From an uncultured Oscillospiraceae bacterium (GTDB lineage: Bacteria > Bacillota > Clostridia > Oscillospirales > Ruminococcaceae), in assembly GCA_910578965.1 (NCBI GenBank), contig CAJTSP010000089.1, positions 1 through 11,000 of the forward strand: DNA of 11,000 nt, written 5' to 3'. Positions within the stretch are counted from its first letter, which is position 1. Each line of letters starts with the position of its first letter. This document shows, one piece after another, positions 1 through 6,445 of this stretch. The notes below the pieces were generated by a model that searched no databases, was not told the DNA's origin, and saw only the letters and a list, made by a program, of their open reading frames with translations. Both the position numbers and the translations under genes were made by a program.

Positions 1-21
1 CCGCTGGGGGCTGCGGCTGCT

Positions 22-918
22 CTACCCCGCCGCCCAAAGCACGGCCAGGCCGCTTAAGAGCCAACGCAGCCCGGCCCAAAAGCCGGCGCGGTCTTTTTGG
101 CTCCAAAGGCGCGAAAACCGGGTAATAAACGGTACAAACAGATAAACCGCCCCCACCTGCAGCACCAGCACCGGCACAAACACGCTGTTAAAGCAGCCCA
201 GGGCCTCCCCGCCCAGCAGCCGCTCGCAGTAGTATCGCGGCGCCGAGCCGATGGCCGTGTTGAGGCTGGCGTACACCGCCAGCGGCAGGCATTCGAGCAG
301 CAGCGCCTTGACGCTGCCGCCGGCCCGGCCGCACACGGGGCCAAGGCAGGCGTATCGGCGGGCCAGCGGGATATCCACCGCCAGTACATACAGGGCGTTT
401 GCCAAAAACAGGGCGCCCATGGTAAGCACAAGGCTTTTGGTCAGCCAAAGGCCGGCGGTTACGCATACGGCGGTGGCAAGCCCCCGTACCCCAAAGCTGA
501 TGCCCACAAGGTCCATCCGTTCGGCCTTTTGCAGGTATCCGTGCCAAACGTCGCTCCAGCTTTCGATTAGGCGATACCCGGTAAACAGCAGGATCACCCA
601 CCGCTGCTGGGCCGAGTACCGGTTGGCAAAGGCAAACACAAGGCAGCCCAAAACGGCCGCCGCAAGGGTAAGGTACCGGCTGCGCAGGTAGGTGCGGTCG
701 GTATAGCTGCCGGCAAGGTCGGACACCTGGAAGGTGCGCATGCCATAGCTGGCAAAGCTTACGCAGACATTGGCCGCCGTCATGGCTACCCCCAGCACCC
801 CGCCGGCCTCAATGCCGGCCAGCGCCACCACCAGCAGGTTGATGGCGGCCTGGCAGAGGTAGAACAAAAGGCTGCCGGCTGTGTTGAACAACAAATTTTT
901 GCGAAGCTGCTTTTCCAT
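22..918 (-). CDS. Wzx-like polysaccharide flippase, C-terminally short
   Basis: Predicted inner-membrane flippase of the MOP/polysaccharide-biosynthesis superfamily, which moves undecaprenyl-linked glycan to the outer face. The 298-aa product is almost entirely hydrophobic, with about eight or nine membrane segments (roughly residues 13-35, 40-62, 83-99, 140-160, 163-182, 205-225, 243-266 and 283-297). The N-terminal MEKQLRKNLLFN and the central APRYYCERLLGGEALGCFNS stretch (about residues 226-245) are typical of the family. I chose the ATG at 916-918 because a GAGGG lies just upstream and the family normally starts this way; an in-frame GTG at 967-969 would add 17 unconvincing residues. Family members usually have 12-14 segments and 400-500 aa, so roughly 100 or more residues are missing after the stop at 22-24. 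It is the last visible gene of the leftward unit, 110 bases after the GT-B-like gene. It may be a frameshifted or broken copy; only 21 bases remain to test this. Family call is firm, intactness is not. Confidence 0.75.
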   Translation of the reverse strand: MEKQLRKNLLFNTAGSLLFYLCQAAINLLVVALAGIEAGGVLGVAMTAANVCVSFASYGMRTFQVSDLAGSYTDRTYLRSRYLTLAAAVLGCLVFAFANRYSAQQRWVILLFTGYRLIESWSDVWHGYLQKAERMDLVGISFGVRGLATAVCVTAGLWLTKSLVLTMGALFLANALYVLAVDIPLARRYACLGPVCGRAGGSVKALLLECLPLAVYASLNTAIGSAPRYYCERLLGGEALGCFNSVFVPVLVLQVGAVYLFVPFITRFSRLWSQKDRAGFWAGLRWLLSGLAVLWAAG

Positions 919-995
919 AGGCCCTCGCTGCAAAGGCTGCCCAAAGACGATGTGGGTGCAGGGAGCCACCCCTTTTTAGGCAGCCGGATTTGTGC

Positions 996-1021
996 CCGGC
1001 CGGCATTTCTGGCCCGGCCGG
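996..1021. repeat. Intercistronic GC hairpin from a duplicated palindrome
   Basis: An 11-base unit GCCCGGCCGGC occurs twice (994-1004 and 1012-1022). Its CCGGCCGG core is self-complementary, so the two copies can form a perfect 8-bp stem (996-1003 with 1014-1021) around a 10-base loop. It sits about 8 bases after the stop of the GT-B-like gene and before the flippase on the leftward transcript. No T-tract follows on the minus strand, so it is not a classical intrinsic terminator. It could set mRNA stability or partial polarity between the two genes; that role is inference. Confidence 0.5.
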
Positions 1022-1028
1022 CCCCGTT

Positions 1029-2396
1029 TTAGGGATATGCCGTGCCGTATCTCCCGCCTGCAGCGTCCTGCGCGCGGCCGATTTTTTCGACGTACGGGCG
1101 CAGCCGCGCCGCCATCGCCTCACGCTCGGCAGGGGGGACATACGCATTTTCCACATACCCATAGATGCGCTGGGCAAAGCGGGCCAGCGGCGGGCAGAAG
1201 AAAAAGGCCTTTTTGGGCTCCAGCCGCAGCGCAAAGAGGATGTGTACCCCCCACAGCGCCAGGAGCTTGAGCTTGTTGAAATGGGGCGAGAAGCCCTCGC
1301 CCATGGGTGCGTCCCGCGGCTCTTCGCACCATACCTCCTCTAGCAGGTCGGCCATGCGCAGGTAGGCGGGCTTTTCGCCCGCCGAAAAATACCCCTCGAT
1401 CACCGCCCGTTCGATGGGAAACCCCTGGCCCGGCCCGTCCATGGCAGAGCAGAAATCCTCGTAGTGGGTTACATACTGCGCCCCGGCATAGATCACCGGG
1501 TCGTACTCGTGGGGGATGGGCATCGGCCGCAGGATGTGGCAGCTTTTGCCGGCCATATATACCTCGGCAATGGCGGTGCTCATCCAGATGCTGATCGAAT
1601 CCGCCGCCACGATCCACTCCTTGACGCTGCCCTCAAACAGCACATGGAAATTGGGCCTCCGGCGGGCCAGCGCCTCCAGCTTGTGGCTGTTCCATTCGCT
1701 GGGATGGCGGCGGTACACCAGCTCCACCTCCGGGTGGGCGGCAAGGTATTGGTCAAACCAGCGCAAGGTCTCGTCCATGCTGGCGCGATTAACGGCGGCA
1801 AACCCGGCAAAATCGGTGCCGGCCATCTTGCTTAATTCCCGCACCTCCTCGTCGGTCATGCTGGCATAGCCGAAGCTCGAGATATAAAGGTGCAGCGTTT
1901 TGGCCGGGTCCAGCCCATGCCTTTGGCACAGCGCCTGTTTGCCGGCAAAGTAGCCTGCAAACTCCGGGCGCAAAAAATCCATCATCACCGCGCCGGTTAC
2001 GGGGCTGTTTTTTTCGGTCACACCGTGCGCACGCAGCCGCAGGGCGGTTTTTTCACCCCAGCAGGTCTGTACGCATTTTTTGGCGTTGCCCTTGAAATTG
2101 AACCAGTCGCCTTCCTCCTGGGTGTCGCTGAGCATCTGCTCCCAATGCAGGTTCACGATCCGCTCGCAGCGGCCCACGTTGTTATACACATGGCTGTTGA
2201 TGGCGGCATTGTCGTACATGCAGCTAGCTACCAGCACCCGGGGCTTTTTTAGGGTAAAATAGCGCAGGCGCTTACGGTCCAGCAACTGGCGGATCTCGGC
2301 GGTGTAGCCGCGGCGCTCCAGCTCCAATTTGAGCAAAAGGTCGCTCTCGTACTCCCGCACCGGATGCTCGTATAAGATCAGAAAATCCAGGCCCAT
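1029..2396 (-). CDS. Surface carbohydrate biosynthesis protein, GT-B-like glycosyltransferase
   Basis: A soluble 455-aa protein resembling the 'surface carbohydrate biosynthesis protein' group found in capsule and O-antigen loci. The opening DFLILYEHPVREYESDLLLK and the following RRGYTAEI are typical of that group. The C-terminal half has a GT-B nucleotide-sugar-binding look: RRHPSEW at 229-235, then WMSTAIAE at 271-278 in a helix followed by MAGKSCHILRP. An R-x-HP motif and a downstream S/T-containing helix are features known in polysialyltransferase and CDP-glycerol transferase-like enzymes. No signal peptide or clear membrane segment is seen, so it probably acts on the cytoplasmic face. 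The ATG at 2394-2396 follows AAAGGATC closely, with a GGAGG 15 bases upstream. It lies 75 bases after the SGNH gene and is read in the same direction. Donor and acceptor are unknown. Membership of a carbohydrate locus is secure; transferase activity is inference. Confidence 0.75.
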   Translation of the reverse strand: MGLDFLILYEHPVREYESDLLLKLELERRGYTAEIRQLLDRKRLRYFTLKKPRVLVASCMYDNAAINSHVYNNVGRCERIVNLHWEQMLSDTQEEGDWFNFKGNAKKCVQTCWGEKTALRLRAHGVTEKNSPVTGAVMMDFLRPEFAGYFAGKQALCQRHGLDPAKTLHLYISSFGYASMTDEEVRELSKMAGTDFAGFAAVNRASMDETLRWFDQYLAAHPEVELVYRRHPSEWNSHKLEALARRRPNFHVLFEGSVKEWIVAADSISIWMSTAIAEVYMAGKSCHILRPMPIPHEYDPVIYAGAQYVTHYEDFCSAMDGPGQGFPIERAVIEGYFSAGEKPAYLRMADLLEEVWCEEPRDAPMGEGFSPHFNKLKLLALWGVHILFALRLEPKKAFFFCPPLARFAQRIYGYVENAYVPPAEREAMAARLRPYVEKIGRAQDAAGGRYGTAYP

Positions 2397-2471
2397 GATC
2401 CTTTGGGTACGCCTCCTTGCCTGTGGTTTGCGGCCCCCGCCGCCCCTGCCAAAAGCGCCGGCCGTTCCTGC

Positions 2472-3467
2472 CTATGCGCCGCCGGCCAGCGCGCTGAACA
2501 GGGTGCTTGTCCACTCGGGCAGGCCGTAGACCACGTCCAGGTGGAAGCCGTCGTAAAATTGGGTGTCGTCGTTTAGGGGCGGCCGGTCGGCCCATTCATA
2601 GTCCAGTACCTTAAAGCCGTATTCCTCCCCCCAGGCCGAAAGCTGGGGCAGTACCTCACCGCGCATGGCCCCGGCAATGCCATAGGGCTCGCAAACCTCC
2701 GTGAGCACATTGTCCGCCATAGGGGCCAGCACAATGGTAAGGGCGATGCCACGCTCTTTACAGGCCACGGCCAGCGCCGGCAGCTCCCAAAACCAGGGCG
2801 AAAGCTGCCAGCCCTCGCATCTTGGGGCGATCACCGCCGGGTAAACTGCCAGCGCGGTGTGTACCGGGTACACCGTGCCGTCCGGGCCGGTATAATCCTC
2901 GGGATACTGCCATACCCCGGTCTCGTGCTCACGCTGGGCCTCGGCCCAGTCCCAGTCGGTATTGCCGGAAAGCCGCTGGCGTGCCCAGCCCAGCCATTTG
3001 CCCAGGTTTTCCAGCATGTTGATGTTGTACTCAAGGTTCAGCAGATAGGCCAGCGGATTTTGCAGGGTGGCTTCAAGCCCGGCCATCCGGTCGGTATCGT
3101 AGCCGGCGTTGAGGGTGTAAAACGAAAGCCCAAATACGAGCTCCTTTACATCCGGCCCGCGTTCCAGCACATACCCGGCAAGGTCGAGGTTTTCTTTGAG
3201 GCTTGCCCCGCCAAAAGCGAGGTTCTGCCACTCCCTGCCGCTGGCCGCCCGCATCAGGGCAGGGTCAAACTGGGCAAACCGCGAATCCCCCAAAATCAGA
3301 TATTCGCCCGGCGCGTCCCGGAACGCCCGGATCAGGGCGATGGGGGCGCTGGAGCTGGTGGTTTTATGCAGGCCAAAATAGTTGTTTGGCTCAAAAGCCA
3401 CAAACAGCGCCAGATACAGCGCCACCGGCAAAAGCAGCAGCGCCAGCTTTTTGGTGATGTGTCTCAT
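2472..3467 (-). CDS. SGNH/GDS-type O-acyltransferase partner (DltD/AlgX-like)
   Basis: A 331-aa protein with one N-terminal hydrophobic signal-anchor (residues 7-25) preceded by basic residues, so the rest is outside the membrane. SGNH-hydrolase landmarks are visible: LILGDSRFAQ with the presumed nucleophile Ser62 in the GDS block, NLAFGGAS at 82-89 as the second block, and a late YDGFHLD in which Asp306 and His309 would complete the triad. In families such as DltD, AlgJ/AlgX and PatB, such proteins work with an MBOAT protein that passes acyl groups across the membrane for transfer to a polysaccharide. Here the MBOAT gene ends only 22 bases upstream, which supports the same pairing. The chosen ATG at 3465-3467 has GGGGGAG 8 bases upstream; an upstream extension to 3650 would overlap the MBOAT gene and gives an unlikely sequence. 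The exact family is not resolved, and the acyl group is most likely acetyl by analogy. Confidence 0.8.
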   Translation of the reverse strand: MRHITKKLALLLLPVALYLALFVAFEPNNYFGLHKTTSSSAPIALIRAFRDAPGEYLILGDSRFAQFDPALMRAASGREWQNLAFGGASLKENLDLAGYVLERGPDVKELVFGLSFYTLNAGYDTDRMAGLEATLQNPLAYLLNLEYNINMLENLGKWLGWARQRLSGNTDWDWAEAQREHETGVWQYPEDYTGPDGTVYPVHTALAVYPAVIAPRCEGWQLSPWFWELPALAVACKERGIALTIVLAPMADNVLTEVCEPYGIAGAMRGEVLPQLSAWGEEYGFKVLDYEWADRPPLNDDTQFYDGFHLDVVYGLPEWTSTLFSALAGGA

Positions 3468-3489
3468 GCCGGAACTCCCCCTTTGGCCC

Positions 3490-5022
3490 TTAAAAACCGG
3501 CGTAGGCAAAGCTCTGGCCGCCAAACCCGCCGCTTTGTACCACCAGCCCGGCAAAGATGCCCAGCACCAGCAGGTAATAAAGCACCCAGCGCTGCGCCCT
3601 GGGCTGGGCGGCCAGTACCTCCTCGGAGCCGGAGCCCTTGCAGTGGGCAAACCGCTGCCAGTCCAGCCAAAAGCTCAAAGCAAGCCCAAAAGCCGCAAAG
3701 GCCAGCCAGGCTGCCGCCATGAGGTCGTTTGCGTAAAAGCCGGCCAGCACTGCCGCCTTGGCCTCGGCCGCAAAGCGGGCGGGAGCCCAGCCGCGCAAAA
3801 GCCCGCCCAGCAGGGCCAATGCGTCGCCTACCGGGCGCGGGCCGTCTGCCCCAACGCCGGAGCCCATAGCAAAAAAAGCCATGCCAAGGGCCCACAAAAC
3901 GAATACCCCGGCCCGTTTTGCCCATACCGTATAGGCGGGCGCTTTTTTGCGGGGCCTGCCAAGGTACCGGTGACAGAGCTCCTCCCCCGCGCGGTAAAGC
4001 CCCTGCAAAGCCCCCCACACCACAAAGGGCATCGTGTTGCCGTGCCAGAAGCCCGAGAAAAAAAAGACAACGAATACGCAGAACACCGGCGAAAGCCGCT
4101 GTACCCTGCGGCCCAAAAGGGGGATGCGGGAAGCGTCCGCCCAAACCAACGGGGTAAACAGGTAATCCTGCAGCCAGCCCGAAAGGCTGATATGCCACCG
4201 CGCCCAAAAGCCGGAAAAATTGGTGGCAAAAAAAGGGGTCTTAAAGTTTTCTGGCAGCCGGATGCCCAGCAAAAGCCCGCTGGCCCGCGCCATCTCGGAG
4301 TAGCCGGCAAAATCAAAATAAAGGTAAAGGGTGTAGCCCAACAGCGCGGCCAGCAAGACCGGGCCGCCGTGGCCGGCAATGTCTGCAAATACCGGGCGCA
4401 CAAACAGCATCAAGACATCCGCCACCGCCACCTTTTTGAACAGCCCCAAGGCGTACAGCCGCAGCGCGCGCACCGTGCGCTCCTCGCTAAACCGGTGCTC
4501 GGCGTGCAGTTGAGGCAGCAGGGACGGCGCGCGGCAGATCGGCCCGGCCGTGATGGTGGCAAAAAAGCCGGTAAAAAGGGCGTAGTGCACAAAGCTGCGC
4601 TCGGGCGCGGTTTCGCCCCGGGCGGCGTCCACCAGGTAGCCGACCGAGGCAAAGGTAGTAAAGCTGATGCCCAGCGGCATGGCCAGCGCCGGAAGCCTCA
4701 CGGCCAGCCCTGCCCGGGCAAAAAAGGCCGAGAGCGGCGCGGCCAACAGGCCGGCGTATTTGAAAAATGCAAGGCAGCCAAGGCTGCCCGCTACTCCCAG
4801 CAGCAAAAGGGCATTTTTGTGCCGCCCGCTCAGGCCCAGCCCGCACAGCCAGGTAAACAAGGTACAGCCCAGCAGCACCAAAAACGCCCCCGGTGCGGCC
4901 AAAAGATAGAAGCACCAGCTTGCAGCCAGCAAAAAGGGCGCCTGCAGCCGGTGGGGCAGATGCAGGCAGACAACCGCCGTCAGCGGCAAAAAGGCAAGGT
5001 AACCCAAGCTTTGCAGGCTCAT
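3490..5022 (-). CDS. MBOAT-family membrane O-acyltransferase (AlgI/DltB-like)
   Basis: A polytopic 510-aa membrane protein of the MBOAT family, which takes an acyl group from a cytoplasmic donor and delivers it to the outer face for polysaccharide O-acylation. Family signatures: MPLGISFTTFASVGYLVD (about 115-132), YLYFDFAGYSEMARA (about 233-247), ENFKTPFFATNFSGFWARWH with a conserved histidine at 277, and FFFSGFWHG with the catalytic histidine at 327. About eleven membrane segments are apparent, and the length fits AlgI-type proteins. The ATG at 5020-5022 follows AAAGGAG by 7 bases. An in-frame ATG at 5107-5109 would add 29 non-hydrophobic residues and is rejected. It is the first gene of the leftward unit, downstream of a plausible promoter, and precedes its likely SGNH partner by 22 bases. 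A run of eight A (plus strand 4058-4065) lies in the FFF codons just before the catalytic histidine. The substrate glycan is unknown. Confidence 0.93.
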   Translation of the reverse strand: MSLQSLGYLAFLPLTAVVCLHLPHRLQAPFLLAASWCFYLLAAPGAFLVLLGCTLFTWLCGLGLSGRHKNALLLLGVAGSLGCLAFFKYAGLLAAPLSAFFARAGLAVRLPALAMPLGISFTTFASVGYLVDAARGETAPERSFVHYALFTGFFATITAGPICRAPSLLPQLHAEHRFSEERTVRALRLYALGLFKKVAVADVLMLFVRPVFADIAGHGGPVLLAALLGYTLYLYFDFAGYSEMARASGLLLGIRLPENFKTPFFATNFSGFWARWHISLSGWLQDYLFTPLVWADASRIPLLGRRVQRLSPVFCVFVVFFFSGFWHGNTMPFVVWGALQGLYRAGEELCHRYLGRPRKKAPAYTVWAKRAGVFVLWALGMAFFAMGSGVGADGPRPVGDALALLGGLLRGWAPARFAAEAKAAVLAGFYANDLMAAAWLAFAAFGLALSFWLDWQRFAHCKGSGSEEVLAAQPRAQRWVLYYLLVLGIFAGLVVQSGGFGGQSFAYAGF

Positions 5023-5128
5023 GCGGCGGCTCCTTTCGGGTGACGGGAGGGCCCCTTGCCGCGCGGTAAAATGCAAAGCGGGAGGCCCGGCAGGCGCAAA
5101 GGGCAGCATGGGGGGCTATATCCAGACA

Positions 5129-5157
5129 ATACTATCATATTTTGCCCAAATGGTAAA
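5129..5157 (-). promoter_or_regulatory. Candidate sigma-A promoter with extended -10 for the leftward unit
   Basis: On the minus strand TTTACC (5157-5152), a 17-base spacer, then TAGTAT (5134-5129) preceded by TG one base upstream, which is an extended -10. Four of six bases match consensus in each hexamer. The predicted start near 5122 leaves a leader of about 100 bases before the MBOAT ATG. It lies in the only AT-rich patch of the divergent spacer. Moderate support from sequence only. Confidence 0.45.
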
Positions 5158-5188
5158 GTTTTTGCCCGGGCCCTGCCGGCAGTTTTGG

Positions 5189-5217
5189 TTGAAATTTTAC
5201 GCTTTTTATATTATACT
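5189..5217 (+). promoter_or_regulatory. Strong candidate sigma-A promoter for legB and the rightward unit
   Basis: TTGAAA (5189-5194), an exact 17-base AT-rich spacer, then TATACT (5212-5217): five of six consensus bases in each hexamer at ideal spacing. Transcription would begin near 5224, giving a leader of about 68 bases. The leader holds a small stem-loop (CGGGC 5248-5252 with GCCCG 5259-5263) and a GAAGGAG ribosome-binding site ending at 5280, 11 bases before the legB ATG. No comparable promoter was seen in the later rightward gaps, so this one probably serves all four genes. Confidence 0.75.
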
Positions 5218-5291
5218 GAAAAAATAGTTACAGTTCAATGACATTGGCGGGCTGTACGGCCCGTAAAATCGACGAAGGAGCAGCTTGTTTT

Positions 5292-6275
5292 ATGGCCAAC
5301 ACTGTATTGGTTACCGGGGCCGACGGTTTTATCGGCAGCCATCTTACCGAAGAGCTGGTCAAAAGGGGCGAGCGGGTCAAGGCGTTTTGCTATTACAATT
5401 CGTTTGGCACCTGGGGCTGGCTGGACAGCCTTGCCCCTGAAATTAAAAATGAGATCGAGGTGTTTATGGGGGACATCCGGGACCCCAACGGGGTGCGTAC
5501 CGCCATGGAGGGCCAGCAGGTGGTTTACCATCTGGCTGCGCTGATCGCTATCCCCTTTAGCTACCACAGCCCGGACAGCTATGTGGATACCAACATCAAG
5601 GGTACCCTCAACGTGCTCAACGCCGCCCGGCAGGTGGGTACGGCCCGGCTGCTGGTTACCAGTACCAGCGAGGTATACGGCACCGCCCGGTATGTGCCCA
5701 TCGACGAGCAGCACCCCTACCAGGGGCAAAGCCCCTATTCGGCTACCAAAATAGGGGCCGATCGGCTGGCCGAGAGCTTTTGGCGCAGTTTTGACCTGCC
5801 GGTGACCATTGTGCGTCCTTTCAACACCTACGGCCCGCGCCAGAGCGCTCGCGCCGTCATCCCCACCATTATCACCCAGCTACTCACCGGCCGCACCGAG
5901 ATCCGGCTGGGCAGCCTCACTCCCACCCGGGACTTTAACTATGTCAAGGACACGGCGGCCGGTTTTATGGCCCTGGCCGGGTGCGAAAAGGCCATCGGGC
6001 AGGAGGTCAACATTGCCACCGGCGTCGAGCACTCGGTTGGGGAGCTCGCGGCCGAGCTGATTGCCCAGATCAACCCCTCGGCCCGCGTCGTCTGCGACGA
6101 GGGCCGCCTGCGCCCCGAAAAAAGCGAGGTCAACCGGCTTTTGGGCAGCGCCCAAAAGCTGCGCGAACTTACCGGGTGGGCTCCCGCTTACACCTTTAGC
6201 CAGGGCCTGAGTGAGACCATCGCCTTTTTGCGCGAGAATCTCAGCCGTTATAAGCCGGACATCTATAATTTGTAG
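5292..6275 (+). CDS. legB: NAD-dependent 4,6-dehydratase LegB (legionaminic acid pathway)
   Basis: A 327-aa extended short-chain dehydrogenase/reductase that oxidises, dehydrates and re-reduces a nucleotide-linked GlcNAc to the 4-keto-6-deoxy sugar, the first step toward legionaminic-type nonulosonic acids. Visible: the Rossmann motif VTGADGFIGSHL (G9, G12, G15), TSTSEVYG at 123-130 holding the Thr/Glu catalytic region, and YSATK with Tyr149 and Lys153. LegB-typical stretches include FCYYNSFGTWGWLDSL, AALIAIPFSYHSPDSYVDTN, PFNTYGPRQSARAVIP and the ending KPDIYNL. The TSE in place of the TDE of RmlB-type enzymes fits LegB. In Campylobacter the substrate is GDP-GlcNAc; in other bacteria a UDP sugar is possible, and the sequence cannot decide. 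The ATG at 5292-5294 begins the Rossmann strand directly and follows GAAGGAG; an ATG-started extension from 5238 would add 18 implausible residues. First gene of the rightward unit. No other leg gene is in the window. Confidence 0.93.
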   Translation: MANTVLVTGADGFIGSHLTEELVKRGERVKAFCYYNSFGTWGWLDSLAPEIKNEIEVFMGDIRDPNGVRTAMEGQQVVYHLAALIAIPFSYHSPDSYVDTNIKGTLNVLNAARQVGTARLLVTSTSEVYGTARYVPIDEQHPYQGQSPYSATKIGADRLAESFWRSFDLPVTIVRPFNTYGPRQSARAVIPTIITQLLTGRTEIRLGSLTPTRDFNYVKDTAAGFMALAGCEKAIGQEVNIATGVEHSVGELAAELIAQINPSARVVCDEGRLRPEKSEVNRLLGSAQKLRELTGWAPAYTFSQGLSETIAFLRENLSRYKPDIYNL

Positions 6276-6279
6276 GGGC

Positions 6280-6321
6280 GGAAAAGCGCCTGCCGCCATT
6301 TTAGGCAAACGCCGTTTTTCC
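6280..6321 (+). other. Imperfect stem-loop just after legB
   Basis: Just after the legB stop, GGAAAA (6280-6285), GCG (6286-6288) and CCT (6289-6291) can pair with AGG (6303-6305), CGC (6310-6312) and TTTTCC (6316-6321), with two bulges and an 11-base loop. A T5 run lies in the distal arm. It might be a weak terminator or processing site between legB and the membrane genes; the bulges make it uncertain. The rest of the 170-base gap to 6445 is GC-rich, with a 14-base palindrome at 6389-6402, and holds no convincing promoter or small gene. Confidence 0.25.
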
Positions 6322-6445
6322 TGCGGCCGCAAAACCGCAAGGCGGGCGCACGGGCTGCACCGTCGGCCTGTGCCGCGGCGGTTATCCCGCGCCGGCCGGC
6401 GCTGCGGCCTTCCGGCGGCCGGCCTGTGCCTGTATCGAGGTTGCC

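Noticed and set aside
3382..5043. A 553-codon open frame on the plus strand opposite the MBOAT gene
   Set aside because: Its product is rich in K, R, Q, P, A and G without domains or hydrophobic pattern. It is the antisense shadow of a clear MBOAT protein in GC-rich DNA.
5021..5241. Short plus-strand frames in the divergent spacer
   Set aside because: They run through the promoter elements and have no supported start or recognisable product.
5292..6275. dTDP-glucose 4,6-dehydratase (RmlB) as the identity of the dehydratase
   Set aside because: TSE replaces the RmlB-type TDE, and the YYNSFGTWGW and SARAVIPTII stretches fit LegB.
6389..6402. 14-base perfect palindrome GCGCCGGCCGGCGC upstream of the DUF2142 gene
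   Set aside because: It contains only G and C in a very GC-rich spacer where such palindromes are expected. There is no second copy or operator-like context.
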